A stretch of 7,352 nucleotides of DNA from Acidobacteriota bacterium (lineage in GTDB: Bacteria > Acidobacteriota > Blastocatellia > Pyrinomonadales > Pyrinomonadaceae). The notes beneath the pieces were generated by a model. The model made no database searches. It was given only the letters and a program-made list of their open reading frames with translations, and was not told where the DNA came from. Both the position numbers and the translations under genes were made by a program. Of the stretch, positions 1 through 5,235 are shown piece after piece. Within the stretch, counting starts at the first letter, position 1. Every line of letters begins with the position of its first letter. The DNA lies in NCBI GenBank assembly GCA_024640445.1, contig JAHEEZ010000188.1:1-7352 (forward strand). The letters run 5' to 3'.

Positions 1-1
1 C

Positions 2-1495
2 CCGATCGTGAAGGACTCGGAAACACATCTCAGGCGAACCCAGTACTACAAGAATCTCTTCGACAAGCAGACCGGCTTTATGCGCCCGAAGCAGAACGGC
101 AACTGGATCTCGCCGTTCTCGGAGAACGAGGTGACTTTCCATTTCACCGAGGCGAACTCGTGGCAGTACACCTTTCACGTCACGCAGGACGTCGCGGGGC
201 TGATCAGACTTTTTGGCGGAAAGGAGAAGTTCGCGGCGAAGCTCGACGAGCTGTTCACTACCGAATCGAAGCTCGAAGGCCGGGATCAGCCGGACATCAC
301 GGGCCTGATCGGGCAGTACGCTCACGGCAACGAACCGTCGCACCACATCGCATACCTTTACAACTTTGCCGGACAGCCCTGGAAGACGCAGTACTTCGTC
401 AGGAAGATAATGGATGAGTTCTACAAGCCGCAGCCCGACGGTCTGATCGGCAACGAGGACTGCGGCCAGATGTCGGCGTGGTACGTAATGAGTGCCCTTG
501 GATTCTATCCGGTCAATCCCGGCGATCCCACGTATCAGATCGGGACACCGCTCTTCAGGGAAGCGAAGATACACCTAGAGAATGGGAAGGCTTTCGAGAT
601 CATGAAGAGCGGTGATGGTATCTACGTTGCGTCGGTGATGCTCAACGGCAAGCCCCTTCGTAATTCGTTTTTTGCTCACGAAGACCTATTGAAAGGTGGA
701 ACGCTTGAGTTGGCCATGTCGAAGGAAACGGTGAAGAACTGGTTCAGCGAAAGCGCCCCTGTTCCGGTCGGCGACTCATTCCCGCCTGTCCCGACGATCG
801 CCGGCGACCGCGTTTTTGAGGATTCGACCGAGGTGACTATTTCGTCGCCTGAAGAAGGGTTCAGGATCGTGTACTCGGTCAGCAGCGCCGGAGACGGGCC
901 GGTTGAACCTGCGAAGTTGTACAAAGGACCATTTACCGTCTCCGAGAGCAGTGTTGTCACGGCGGTGACCGTTGGAGTGAACGGCATTCAGAGCCTGACC
1001 GCTGAATCGATCCTCAACAAAATGCCGCATGACTGGGACGTCACGCTGATCTCAAAGTACGGCCGGCAGTACACCGGCGGAGGCCCCAAGGGATTGATCG
1101 ACGGCCTCCGCGGCACGACGAACTTCGCGTCCGGCGAGTGGCAGGGATACCAGGGACAGGATTTTGAGGCAATTATCGATCTGAAGCGCCCGACGAAGAT
1201 CTCGAAACTCGGCGCGGGATTCCTGCAGGTCGCGAGAAGCTGGATCTGGATGCCGCGGTCCGTTTCCTTCGAGGTTTCCGATGATGAGGTTTCGTGGCGA
1301 AAGGTAGCCGAGATCGAGATCAATTTCCCGGAACGCGAGATGGAGCACACAATCCGCGATTACGTGAAATCGATCGACCCGGTGACGGCGAGATATGTCC
1401 GTGTGAAGGCGGTGAATTTCGGAAAGCTTCCTTCGTGGCACCCCGGCGCAGGATACGACGCATATATCTTTGTGGATGAGATCTTTATTGAATAG
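2..1495 (+). CDS. GH92 family alpha-mannosidase, 3' part, with CHB_HEX_C-like and discoidin domains
   Basis: The gene enters from the left edge: the frame is open from base 2 (P-I-V-K-D...). The GTG at base 8 is internal, not a real start. Counting from that GTG as residue 1, residues 1-245 are the C-terminal half of a GH92 (alpha/alpha)6 catalytic domain. Hallmarks are TEANSWQY (44-54; E48 fits the family's general acid), GNEPSHHIAYLYNFAGQPWK (107-126) and GLIGNEDCGQMSAWYV (145-160), whose acidic pair is expected to contribute the base. GH92 enzymes are calcium-dependent exo-alpha-mannosidases acting by inversion on mannose-rich glycans. Residues about 250-338 resemble the beta-sandwich found at the C-terminus of chitobiases. 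Residues about 345-495 are an F5/8 type C (discoidin/CBM32-like) module that probably binds sugar. The missing N-terminus should hold the signal peptide and N-terminal beta-sandwich. Linkage specificity cannot be told from this part. The stop is TAG, directly followed by a hairpin repeat. Confidence 0.93.
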   Translation, partial: PIVKDSETHLRRTQYYKNLFDKQTGFMRPKQNGNWISPFSENEVTFHFTEANSWQYTFHVTQDVAGLIRLFGGKEKFAAKLDELFTTESKLEGRDQPDITGLIGQYAHGNEPSHHIAYLYNFAGQPWKTQYFVRKIMDEFYKPQPDGLIGNEDCGQMSAWYVMSALGFYPVNPGDPTYQIGTPLFREAKIHLENGKAFEIMKSGDGIYVASVMLNGKPLRNSFFAHEDLLKGGTLELAMSKETVKNWFSESAPVPVGDSFPPVPTIAGDRVFEDSTEVTISSPEEGFRIVYSVSSAGDGPVEPAKLYKGPFTVSESSVVTAVTVGVNGIQSLTAESILNKMPHDWDVTLISKYGRQYTGGGPKGLIDGLRGTTNFASGEWQGYQGQDFEAIIDLKRPTKISKLGAGFLQVARSWIWMPRSVSFEVSDDEVSWRKVAEIEINFPEREMEHTIRDYVKSIDPVTARYVRVKAVNFGKLPSWHPGAGYDAYIFVDEIFIE

Positions 1496-1499
1496 TGTA

Positions 1500-1545
1500 C
1501 CGTGCGCTGAAGCGCACGGCTAAGATACATCGTCCCTACGGGACG
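1500..1545 (+). repeat. Composite palindromic repeat, copy 1 (A hairpin - linker - B hairpin)
   Basis: Hairpin A is 1500-1519, CCGTGCGCTGAAGCGCACGG, a perfect 9-base-pair stem around GA. The 11-base linker 1520-1530 is ctaagatacat. Hairpin B is 1531-1545, CGTCCC-TAC-GGGACG, a perfect 6-base-pair stem. The same A-11-B layout recurs at 3515-3560 and, inverted, at 3251-3424. The element starts four bases after the GH92 stop codon, so it could also form the 3' end structure of that transcript. No T-run follows, so an intrinsic terminator is not supported. REP-like intergenic element is the best description. Confidence 0.85.
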
Positions 1546-1565
1546 GAATTCGGACTCGCTATTTT

Positions 1566-1607
1566 CTAACGCTCAAGCGCACGGATAATTTAAGTCGTTA
1601 GTGAGCG
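1566..1607. repeat. Degenerate A-type repeat remnant with inverted repeats
   Basis: Bases 1570-1584 keep the right half of hairpin A (AGCGCACGG), but the left arm is reduced to CGCT and the loop is CA instead of GA. The stretch also contains two inverted pairs: CTAACG (1566-1571) with CGTTAG (1596-1601), and CGCTCA (1570-1575) with TGAGCG (1602-1607). The B hairpin is missing. It looks like a decayed copy of the element at 1500-1545. Confidence 0.5.
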
Positions 1608-1672
1608 AAGAACCCAAATTCTCTTTGCGACCTTCGCGTTTAAGACTTTCCCCAAAAACGGACGATAAAACA

Positions 1673-3217
1673 ATGAAAAGAACTCTTTACATACTGATAC
1701 TCACCATTCTCGTTCTCCCGCTCTATGTGAGCGCGCAATCCCTCGAAGACAAACTCAGGGAGATCGACACGTACGCAGAAAAGGCGCGAATCGACTGGAA
1801 CGTGCCCGGGATGGCCGTCGCCATCGTCAAGGACGACAGGGTCGTTTTCGCGAAAGGCTACGGAATCCGCAAACTTGGCACCAACGAGATGGTGGACAAG
1901 GACACGCTGTTCGCGATCGCCTCGAATTCGAAGGCATTCACAACGGCGAGTCTCTCTATCCTGATCGACGAAAAGAAGATCGGCGGCTGGGACGACAAGG
2001 TCTCCAAATACCTTCCGTGGTTTCGGCTCTACGCTCCCTACGTCGACGAGGACCTGACCATTCGCGACCTGGTCTCGCACCGCGTTGGACTGGACACGTT
2101 CAGCGGCGACCTGCTCTGGTACGAGACGAGCTATTCCACCGAAGAGGTCCTGCACCGCCTCCGTCATCTCAAACCCGTCCGGGGCTTCCGCGCCGGATTC
2201 GGCTATCAGAACCTAATGTTCATGGCGGCGGGGGAGATAGTCGCAAAGGTATCCGGAAAGACCTGGGCTGAATTCGTGAGCGAGAGGATACTGCGGCCGC
2301 TGGGAATGAAGAGGACAACGACGAGCGTACGCGATCTGGGAAACAATGCGGCATGGCCGCACAATGAATCCGGCGGTAACGGAATGCGGGTCCTGCACCG
2401 AGGTAATGTCGATAGCGCTTACGCCGCAGCGGGATTGAACTCATCGGTGGCGGACCTTGCGAACTGGCTGAGACTGCAGCTTGGAAACGGTAAGTTCGAA
2501 GGCAAACAGTTAGTCAGCGCGGCGAACGTGTGGCAAATGCACCAGCCCGCGGTCCTTCTTCCGATCAGCCCTGGAAGCGCGGCGTTCGTCCCTTCGAAGC
2601 ATTTCGACACCTACGGCCTTGGCTGGAATGTCTGGGATTACAACGGAAGAAAGGTGATCTCGCACGGAGGCGGGCTGGACGGGATGATCTCAAAGACGGC
2701 GCTGATGCCGGAGGAAAACCTGGGTCTTGTAATCCTGACGAACAGCGAAAACTCGGTTCCGACAGTTCTCCAGTACAAGATCTTTGACGTCTTCACCGGG
2801 GCGAAGGACCGCGACTGGAGCGCCGAGTACCTGGCATTTAGCAAGAGAGGTGATGCCGCTGCCGCCGCCAACGAAAAGAAACTGAATGACGAAAGGGTCG
2901 CGGGAACATCGCCGAGCTTAAAACCTGAAGGCTACGCCGGAACATACGCCGACGAAATGTACGGAGACGCAGAGATTTCGGTCGAGAACGGAAAGCTCGT
3001 GCTTAGCCTCAAACCGGCACCGAACTTCGTCGCGGATCTCGAGCACTGGAACTACGACACGTTCCGCATCCGATGGAGGCCGAGCGTGGCGTACAACTTC
3101 CCTCCGGGATTCGTGATCTTCAAGCTCGACAAGAACGGCAGGACGGACGATTTGATCATAGACCAGCCCAACAATGACTTCTGGTTCTACGAACTGAAGT
3201 TTATGAGGAAGGACTGA
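1673..3217 (+). CDS. Secreted beta-lactamase-fold serine hydrolase with DUF3471 C-terminal domain
   Basis: Encodes 514 residues from the ATG at 1673. An in-frame GTG at 1601 would add 24 hydrophilic residues in front of a textbook signal peptide (MKRTLYILILTILVLPLYVS then AQ), so the ATG is preferred. No clear Shine-Dalgarno precedes it. Residues about 28-370 form a class C beta-lactamase/penicillin-binding-protein-like domain (PF00144). S84-N-S-K87 is the catalytic SxxK, Y178-Q-N180 is the YxN motif, and H331-G-G is the third motif, in place of KTG. About 405-514 matches DUF3471, a beta-rich tail common in these proteins. HGG rather than KTG suggests an esterase, D-aminopeptidase or peptidase-like hydrolase rather than a true beta-lactamase. 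The substrate is unknown and the location is probably periplasmic. The gene is flanked by hairpin repeats on both sides, so it is probably a single-gene unit. Confidence 0.92.
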   Translation: MKRTLYILILTILVLPLYVSAQSLEDKLREIDTYAEKARIDWNVPGMAVAIVKDDRVVFAKGYGIRKLGTNEMVDKDTLFAIASNSKAFTTASLSILIDEKKIGGWDDKVSKYLPWFRLYAPYVDEDLTIRDLVSHRVGLDTFSGDLLWYETSYSTEEVLHRLRHLKPVRGFRAGFGYQNLMFMAAGEIVAKVSGKTWAEFVSERILRPLGMKRTTTSVRDLGNNAAWPHNESGGNGMRVLHRGNVDSAYAAAGLNSSVADLANWLRLQLGNGKFEGKQLVSAANVWQMHQPAVLLPISPGSAAFVPSKHFDTYGLGWNVWDYNGRKVISHGGGLDGMISKTALMPEENLGLVILTNSENSVPTVLQYKIFDVFTGAKDRDWSAEYLAFSKRGDAAAAANEKKLNDERVAGTSPSLKPEGYAGTYADEMYGDAEISVENGKLVLSLKPAPNFVADLEHWNYDTFRIRWRPSVAYNFPPGFVIFKLDKNGRTDDLIIDQPNNDFWFYELKFMRKD

Positions 3218-3250
3218 GGGGATGATACGCTTTCCGTGCGGGTGTGTCTT

Positions 3251-3292
3251 CATTGCGTAGCGATGCCGTATCTTAACCGTGGCCTTCAGGCC
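3251..3292 (-). repeat. Composite palindromic repeat, copy 2 (inverted, divergent B hairpin)
   Basis: Hairpin B here is 3251-3265, CATTGC-GTA-GCGATG. It has the same 6-base-pair stem length and GTA loop as the other copies but a different stem sequence, with one T-G pair. The linker is 3266-3276 (ccgtatcttaa), 11 bases and two changes from copies 3 and 4. The A hairpin follows at 3277-3292 as CCGTGGCCTTCAGGCC. Its outer arm ACGG is replaced by TTAA, leaving only the inner GGCC/GGCC pairing. Confidence 0.75.
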
Positions 3293-3420
3293 TTAAAGAT
3301 GCACAGTCCTCTTTCGTCCCGTAGGGACGCTGTATCTTAGCCGTGGCCTTCAGGCCTTAAAGATGCACAGTCCTCTTTCGTCCCGTAGGGACGCTGTATC
3401 TTAGCCGTGGCCTTCAGGCC
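3268..3420. repeat. 64-base tandem duplication, 2.4 copies
   Basis: Units are 3268-3331 and 3332-3395, plus a partial third at 3396-3420, each starting gtatctta. Units 1 and 2 differ at one position (a at 3276, g at 3340). The repeat unit spans the linker and A hairpin of one composite element, a 22-base spacer (beginning ttaaagatgcacag) and the B hairpin of the next. The array therefore multiplies whole hairpin units. The near identity points to a recent duplication. Confidence 0.92.
3315..3356 (-). repeat. Composite palindromic repeat, copy 3 (inverted)
   Basis: Hairpin B is 3315-3329, CGTCCC-GTA-GGGACG. The linker is 3330-3340, ctgtatcttag. The A hairpin, 3341-3356, is CCGTGGCCTTCAGGCC followed by TTAA instead of ACGG, so its outer stem is lost exactly as in copy 2. 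This copy is part of the 64-base tandem duplication. Confidence 0.85.
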
Positions 3421-3424
3421 ACGG
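3379..3424 (-). repeat. Composite palindromic repeat, copy 4 (inverted, intact)
   Basis: Hairpin B is 3379-3393, CGTCCC-GTA-GGGACG. The linker is 3394-3404, ctgtatcttag. The complete A hairpin is 3405-3424, CCGTGGCCTTCAGGCCACGG, a perfect 9-base-pair stem. Read on the minus strand the layout is A-11-B, as in copies 1 and 5. Relative to those copies the A stem carries two swapped base pairs (C-G to G-C and G-C to C-G), with both arms changed together. Confidence 0.88.
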
Positions 3425-3450
3425 TTCGCGAACGTTTCGGATTGGTTAGT

Positions 3451-3491
3451 CGCGTAGCGAAGTTCCTCCGCCGTGAACGCCGCTACGCGGC
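3451..3491. repeat. Pair of GTA/TAC-loop hairpins forming a larger inverted repeat
   Basis: CGCGTAGCG (3451-3459) and CGCTACGCG (3481-3489) are perfect inverted copies 21 bases apart. Each also folds on its own: TCGC-GTA-GCGA at 3450-3460 and GCCGC-TAC-GCGGC at 3479-3491. The three-base loop matches that of the B hairpins, so these look like orphan B-type units with another stem sequence. They sit between the leftward array (copies 2-4) and the rightward copy 5. Confidence 0.7.
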
Positions 3492-3514
3492 TGGGGTCTC
3501 GTTTCATTTGAATT

Positions 3515-3560
3515 CCGTGCGCTGAAGCGCACGGCTACGATATGTCGTCCCTACGGGACG
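3515..3560 (+). repeat. Composite palindromic repeat, copy 5 (A hairpin - linker - B hairpin)
   Basis: Hairpin A is 3515-3534 and is identical to that at 1500-1519. The linker 3535-3545 is ctacgatatgt, 11 bases. Hairpin B is 3546-3560, CGTCCC-TAC-GGGACG. Its orientation is opposite to copies 2-4, giving a head-facing arrangement like the paired REPs of enterobacterial BIMEs. Confidence 0.87.
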
Positions 3561-3583
3561 CCCGGACTTTCGAAAATGCCAGG

Positions 3584-3627
3584 GAGTTTGATCCTTCTTG
3601 CCCATTCTGCGTGAACCCATCAAACTC
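3584..3627. repeat. 9-base inverted repeat upstream of the acidic protein gene
   Basis: GAGTTTGAT (3584-3592) is matched by ATCAAACTC (3619-3627) with a 26-base gap. A second, overlapping pair is ATTCTGC (3604-3610) with GCAGAAT (3648-3654). No T-run follows either pair, so these are not intrinsic terminators. An operator or leader structure for the gene starting at 3714 is possible but unproven. Confidence 0.4.
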
Positions 3628-3693
3628 GACAACCGTGGGCGTTTGTGGCAGAATTTCCCATTGCGAAAAAATCAAGGAAATTGCTTATCAATT

Positions 3694-3699
3694 AAGGAG
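3694..3699 (+). promoter_or_regulatory. Ribosome binding site for the acidic repeat protein
   Basis: AAGGAG is a strong Shine-Dalgarno sequence. It lies 14 bases before the ATG at 3714 and 11 before the in-frame TTG at 3711. The spacing is long for the ATG, so the TTG cannot be fully excluded; it would add one residue. Confidence 0.6.
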
Positions 3700-3713
3700 A
3701 GTTTGAAGTATTG

Positions 3714-4097
3714 ATGTCTGAGAACGAAATACAAGAAACCGCTGAAGAATCCGTGAACGGTACGGCGCCGGAAGCGGCGGCGGAAACTGAAACGGCTTCA
3801 GTTGAGGTTGAAGCTGCATCGGAAACTGAAACGGCTTCAGCTGAGGTTGAAGCTGCATCGGAAACTGAAACGGCTGAGGCCGCTGCCGAGGCGGAAGAGA
3901 TCTCGTATCACGCTGTAGAAAAGGAAGGCGAAATTAGCGCGATTTGGGAAATGCAGGGTAAGAAGCATTTGCGGACCATCAGCGCCCGTTCGGGCGAGGG
4001 CCAGAAGATCCTTAGCCTCTTCACCAGCGAGATCCACGAGACTGACAGCCCCGGGCTTGGCGACAATTCGGAAGCTACCGAAGAAGCGACGGCATAG
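3714..4097 (+). CDS. Small acidic repeat-containing protein of unknown function
   Basis: Encodes 127 residues; I do not recognise the family. It has no signal peptide or membrane segment, so it is probably cytoplasmic. Residues 1-61 are low complexity, rich in Glu, Ala and Thr, and include a tandem 13-residue repeat ETETAS(V/A)EVEAAS at 24-36 and 37-49, with a partial ETETA at 50-54. Residues about 62-107 (EISYHAVEKEGEISAIWEMQ, then GKKHLRTISARSGEG and a short helix-like LSLFTSEI) look like a small folded core with alternating hydrophobic positions and basic residues. The tail after 108 is acidic and disordered-looking. A good Shine-Dalgarno and consistent codon use support a real gene. A long antisense frame at 3908-4273 crosses the shared terminator and shows no recognisable domain, so the + strand is preferred. 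It may be an acidic tether or partner-binding protein, but the function is unknown. Confidence 0.75.
   Translation: MSENEIQETAEESVNGTAPEAAAETETASVEVEAASETETASAEVEAASETETAEAAAEAEEISYHAVEKEGEISAIWEMQGKKHLRTISARSGEGQKILSLFTSEIHETDSPGLGDNSEATEEATA
3783..3875 (+). repeat. In-frame 39-base tandem repeat in the acidic protein gene
   Basis: Copies are 3783-3821 and 3822-3860, with a 15-base partial copy at 3861-3875. The two full copies differ at one base (t at 3802, c at 3841), which changes Val to Ala. The period is a multiple of three, so copy number changes would lengthen or shorten the acidic arm without breaking the frame. Confidence 0.93.
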
Positions 4098-4117
4098 GCT
4101 GCCAACAAGAGAATTAG

Positions 4118-4163
4118 AAAGGCGGACAGGTGGAGTGTAGGTTCACTCGGCCAGTCCGCCTTT
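4118..4163. terminator. Probable bidirectional terminator between convergent genes
   Basis: AAAGGCGGAC (4118-4127) pairs perfectly with GTCCGCCTTT (4154-4163). A nested GAGTG (4133-4137) and CACTC (4144-4148) stem lies in the loop. It sits between the stop of the + strand acidic protein gene (4097) and the stop of the - strand reductase gene (4186). Each strand ends the stem with a short T-run (TTT then TGTATATT on +, TTT then CTAATTCTC on -), so it can serve both, though the T-tracts are weak. Confidence 0.7.
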
Positions 4164-4185
4164 GTATATTGCTTCGCCAATTCCA

Positions 4186-5232
4186 TCAGGCTACATCTTC
4201 GCGCCTGACTCCCTCGATCTCCAGCACAAGATCCGCACCGTAACATCCCGCTGGCGTCTGATATCCAACGCAATATTCACCGTCCAGAATTCTTTCGGCG
4301 ATCTTCAGCGCCGTGAGCATCGTGAACTTGTAACCTTCGGGTCCGAACTGCCTGGCTTCAACGGAGTTTCCTTTGGCATCCACCGCCCTTCCCCAAAGAA
4401 AGGTCTTACCTTTTTCCCGCTCTTTCTCGTCAGGTCCTCCCTCCGGTATCTGGTTCTGAAGAATGCTCTGGACGGGGCCCGTCGCAAGAAGCCATCCAAT
4501 GTACCGGCTTAGCCGCAGCATCCTCAGCTGCGCTTCGGGGATCACAGTGAAAACACGTATGTCAGGTATCCCCGTTGTATAGAAAGCCGTCGAGACATCG
4601 CCCCAGGGGATGGTCACTGCGGTCTTCGTCATCTCTCCGAAGTCAATTTCCATTGTCTGCCATGCCGCCGGGACAGACGTGATCTTTCCTTCCTTCCGGA
4701 TAGCTCCGCCCTTGCCGACGTTCATCGTCATCGTCGCCTGGGTTCCGTGCGAGATCCTGCCTAATCCGTAGAACGCGAGGGTCAGATCGACCGCCTCCGG
4801 CATTCTCTCGCTCAGGTGCTTCGCGAGCGAGTCCGACGGAACGACATCGAATCCAACCCCTGGCATCACCATTATCCCGGCCTCTTTCGCAGCAGCTCCG
4901 CACGCGGCCATTGCTTCAAAAACCGCAATCTCTCCGGTGATATCAAGGTAATGCCGCCCGGTCCTGAGGCAAGCACCGACCATCGGCTGTGAAGTGATCG
5001 AAAAAGGACCCGCGCAATGGATCACGAAATCCACTTCTCTCAGCGCAGAGTCGAGGGCGGTTTCATCGTCCAGGGAAAAGGCCCTGAACTCGAGTCCGAG
5101 TTCCGACGCCAGCGGCTCCAGCTTCTCGGCGCTGCGTCCGGCAAGAATCGGTTTCATCCCCCGCGCCGCGGCTTCCCTCGCTATCAAATCGCCCGTGTAG
5201 CCGTAAGCGCCGTAAATGAGAAAGTTCTTCAT
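4186..5232 (-). CDS. Saccharopine dehydrogenase-like NAD(P)-binding protein (trans-acting enoyl reductase type)
   Basis: Encodes 348 residues. The N-terminus is a Rossmann fold: the dinucleotide loop G8-A-Y-G11-Y-T-G14 (GxxGxxG) followed by AGRS (31-34), where the Arg suggests NADP(H). Next come HCAGPF (72-77), HYLDITGE (94-101) and PGVGFDVVPSD (124-134), conserved features of saccharopine dehydrogenase-like proteins related to the mycobacterial trans-acting enoyl reductase Rv2449c. True lysine-pathway saccharopine dehydrogenases differ in their C-terminal half, so a lysine role is unlikely. The substrate is unknown; a lipid or quinone-like enoyl reduction is only an analogy. The ATG at 5232 starts 3 bases after the ywbE stop codon, and GGAG (5244-5247) lies inside the ywbE end, so translation is probably coupled. 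It is the last gene of the minus-strand cluster. Confidence 0.88.
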   Translation of the reverse strand: MKNFLIYGAYGYTGDLIAREAAARGMKPILAGRSAEKLEPLASELGLEFRAFSLDDETALDSALREVDFVIHCAGPFSITSQPMVGACLRTGRHYLDITGEIAVFEAMAACGAAAKEAGIMVMPGVGFDVVPSDSLAKHLSERMPEAVDLTLAFYGLGRISHGTQATMTMNVGKGGAIRKEGKITSVPAAWQTMEIDFGEMTKTAVTIPWGDVSTAFYTTGIPDIRVFTVIPEAQLRMLRLSRYIGWLLATGPVQSILQNQIPEGGPDEKEREKGKTFLWGRAVDAKGNSVEARQFGPEGYKFTMLTALKIAERILDGEYCVGYQTPAGCYGADLVLEIEGVRREDVA

Positions 5233-5235
5233 AGC

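Larger units (their letters stand above)
3218..3713. other. Gene-free region filled with hairpin repeats
   Basis: I find no credible gene here. Bases 3251-3560 are almost entirely palindromic repeats: three composite elements pointing left, two extra TAC/GTA-loop hairpins and one composite element pointing right. Bases 3561-3693 are non-repetitive apart from a 9-base inverted repeat at 3584-3627. Bases 3694-3713 are the ribosome binding region of the next gene. No clear sigma-70 promoter for that gene could be placed at a sensible distance. Confidence 0.7.

Noticed and set aside
988..1441. Minus-strand open frames of 120 and 129 codons inside the GH92 gene
   Set aside because: They lie opposite well-conserved discoidin-domain coding sequence and have Arg/Ser/Pro-rich shadow-frame composition.
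1500..1545. Intrinsic terminator of the GH92 gene
   Set aside because: The stems are strong, but no T-run follows either hairpin, and the same unit occurs elsewhere in both orientations. A repeat element explains it better.
1664..1675. Leaderless promoter for the hydrolase, with GATAAA as the -10 box just before the ATG
   Set aside because: Both the -10 and the candidate -35 (ttaaga at 1640-1645) are only 4-of-6 matches. This is too weak to annotate without mapped 5' ends.
1640..2167. Minus-strand open frame of 175 codons opposite the serine hydrolase
   Set aside because: It is the mirror of the conserved catalytic region carrying SxxK, with no domain or ribosome binding site of its own.
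3268..3420. Direct repeats suggesting a CRISPR array
   Set aside because: The units are adjacent 64-base tandem copies with no unique spacers and no cas genes nearby; each holds palindromic REP-like hairpins.
3584..3595. gagtttgatcct matches the start of bacterial 16S rRNA genes (the 27F primer region)
   Set aside because: The match ends after 12 bases, and the following sequence does not continue as 16S rRNA. It is chance similarity.
3661..3691. TTGCGA ... TATCAA as a promoter for the acidic protein gene
   Set aside because: The predicted transcription start would fall inside the ribosome binding site at 3694-3699, leaving the message without it.
3908..4273. Minus-strand open frame of 121 codons
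   Set aside because: It is antisense to the acidic protein gene, runs through the shared terminator stem and overlaps the end of the reductase gene. The protein has no recognisable domain.
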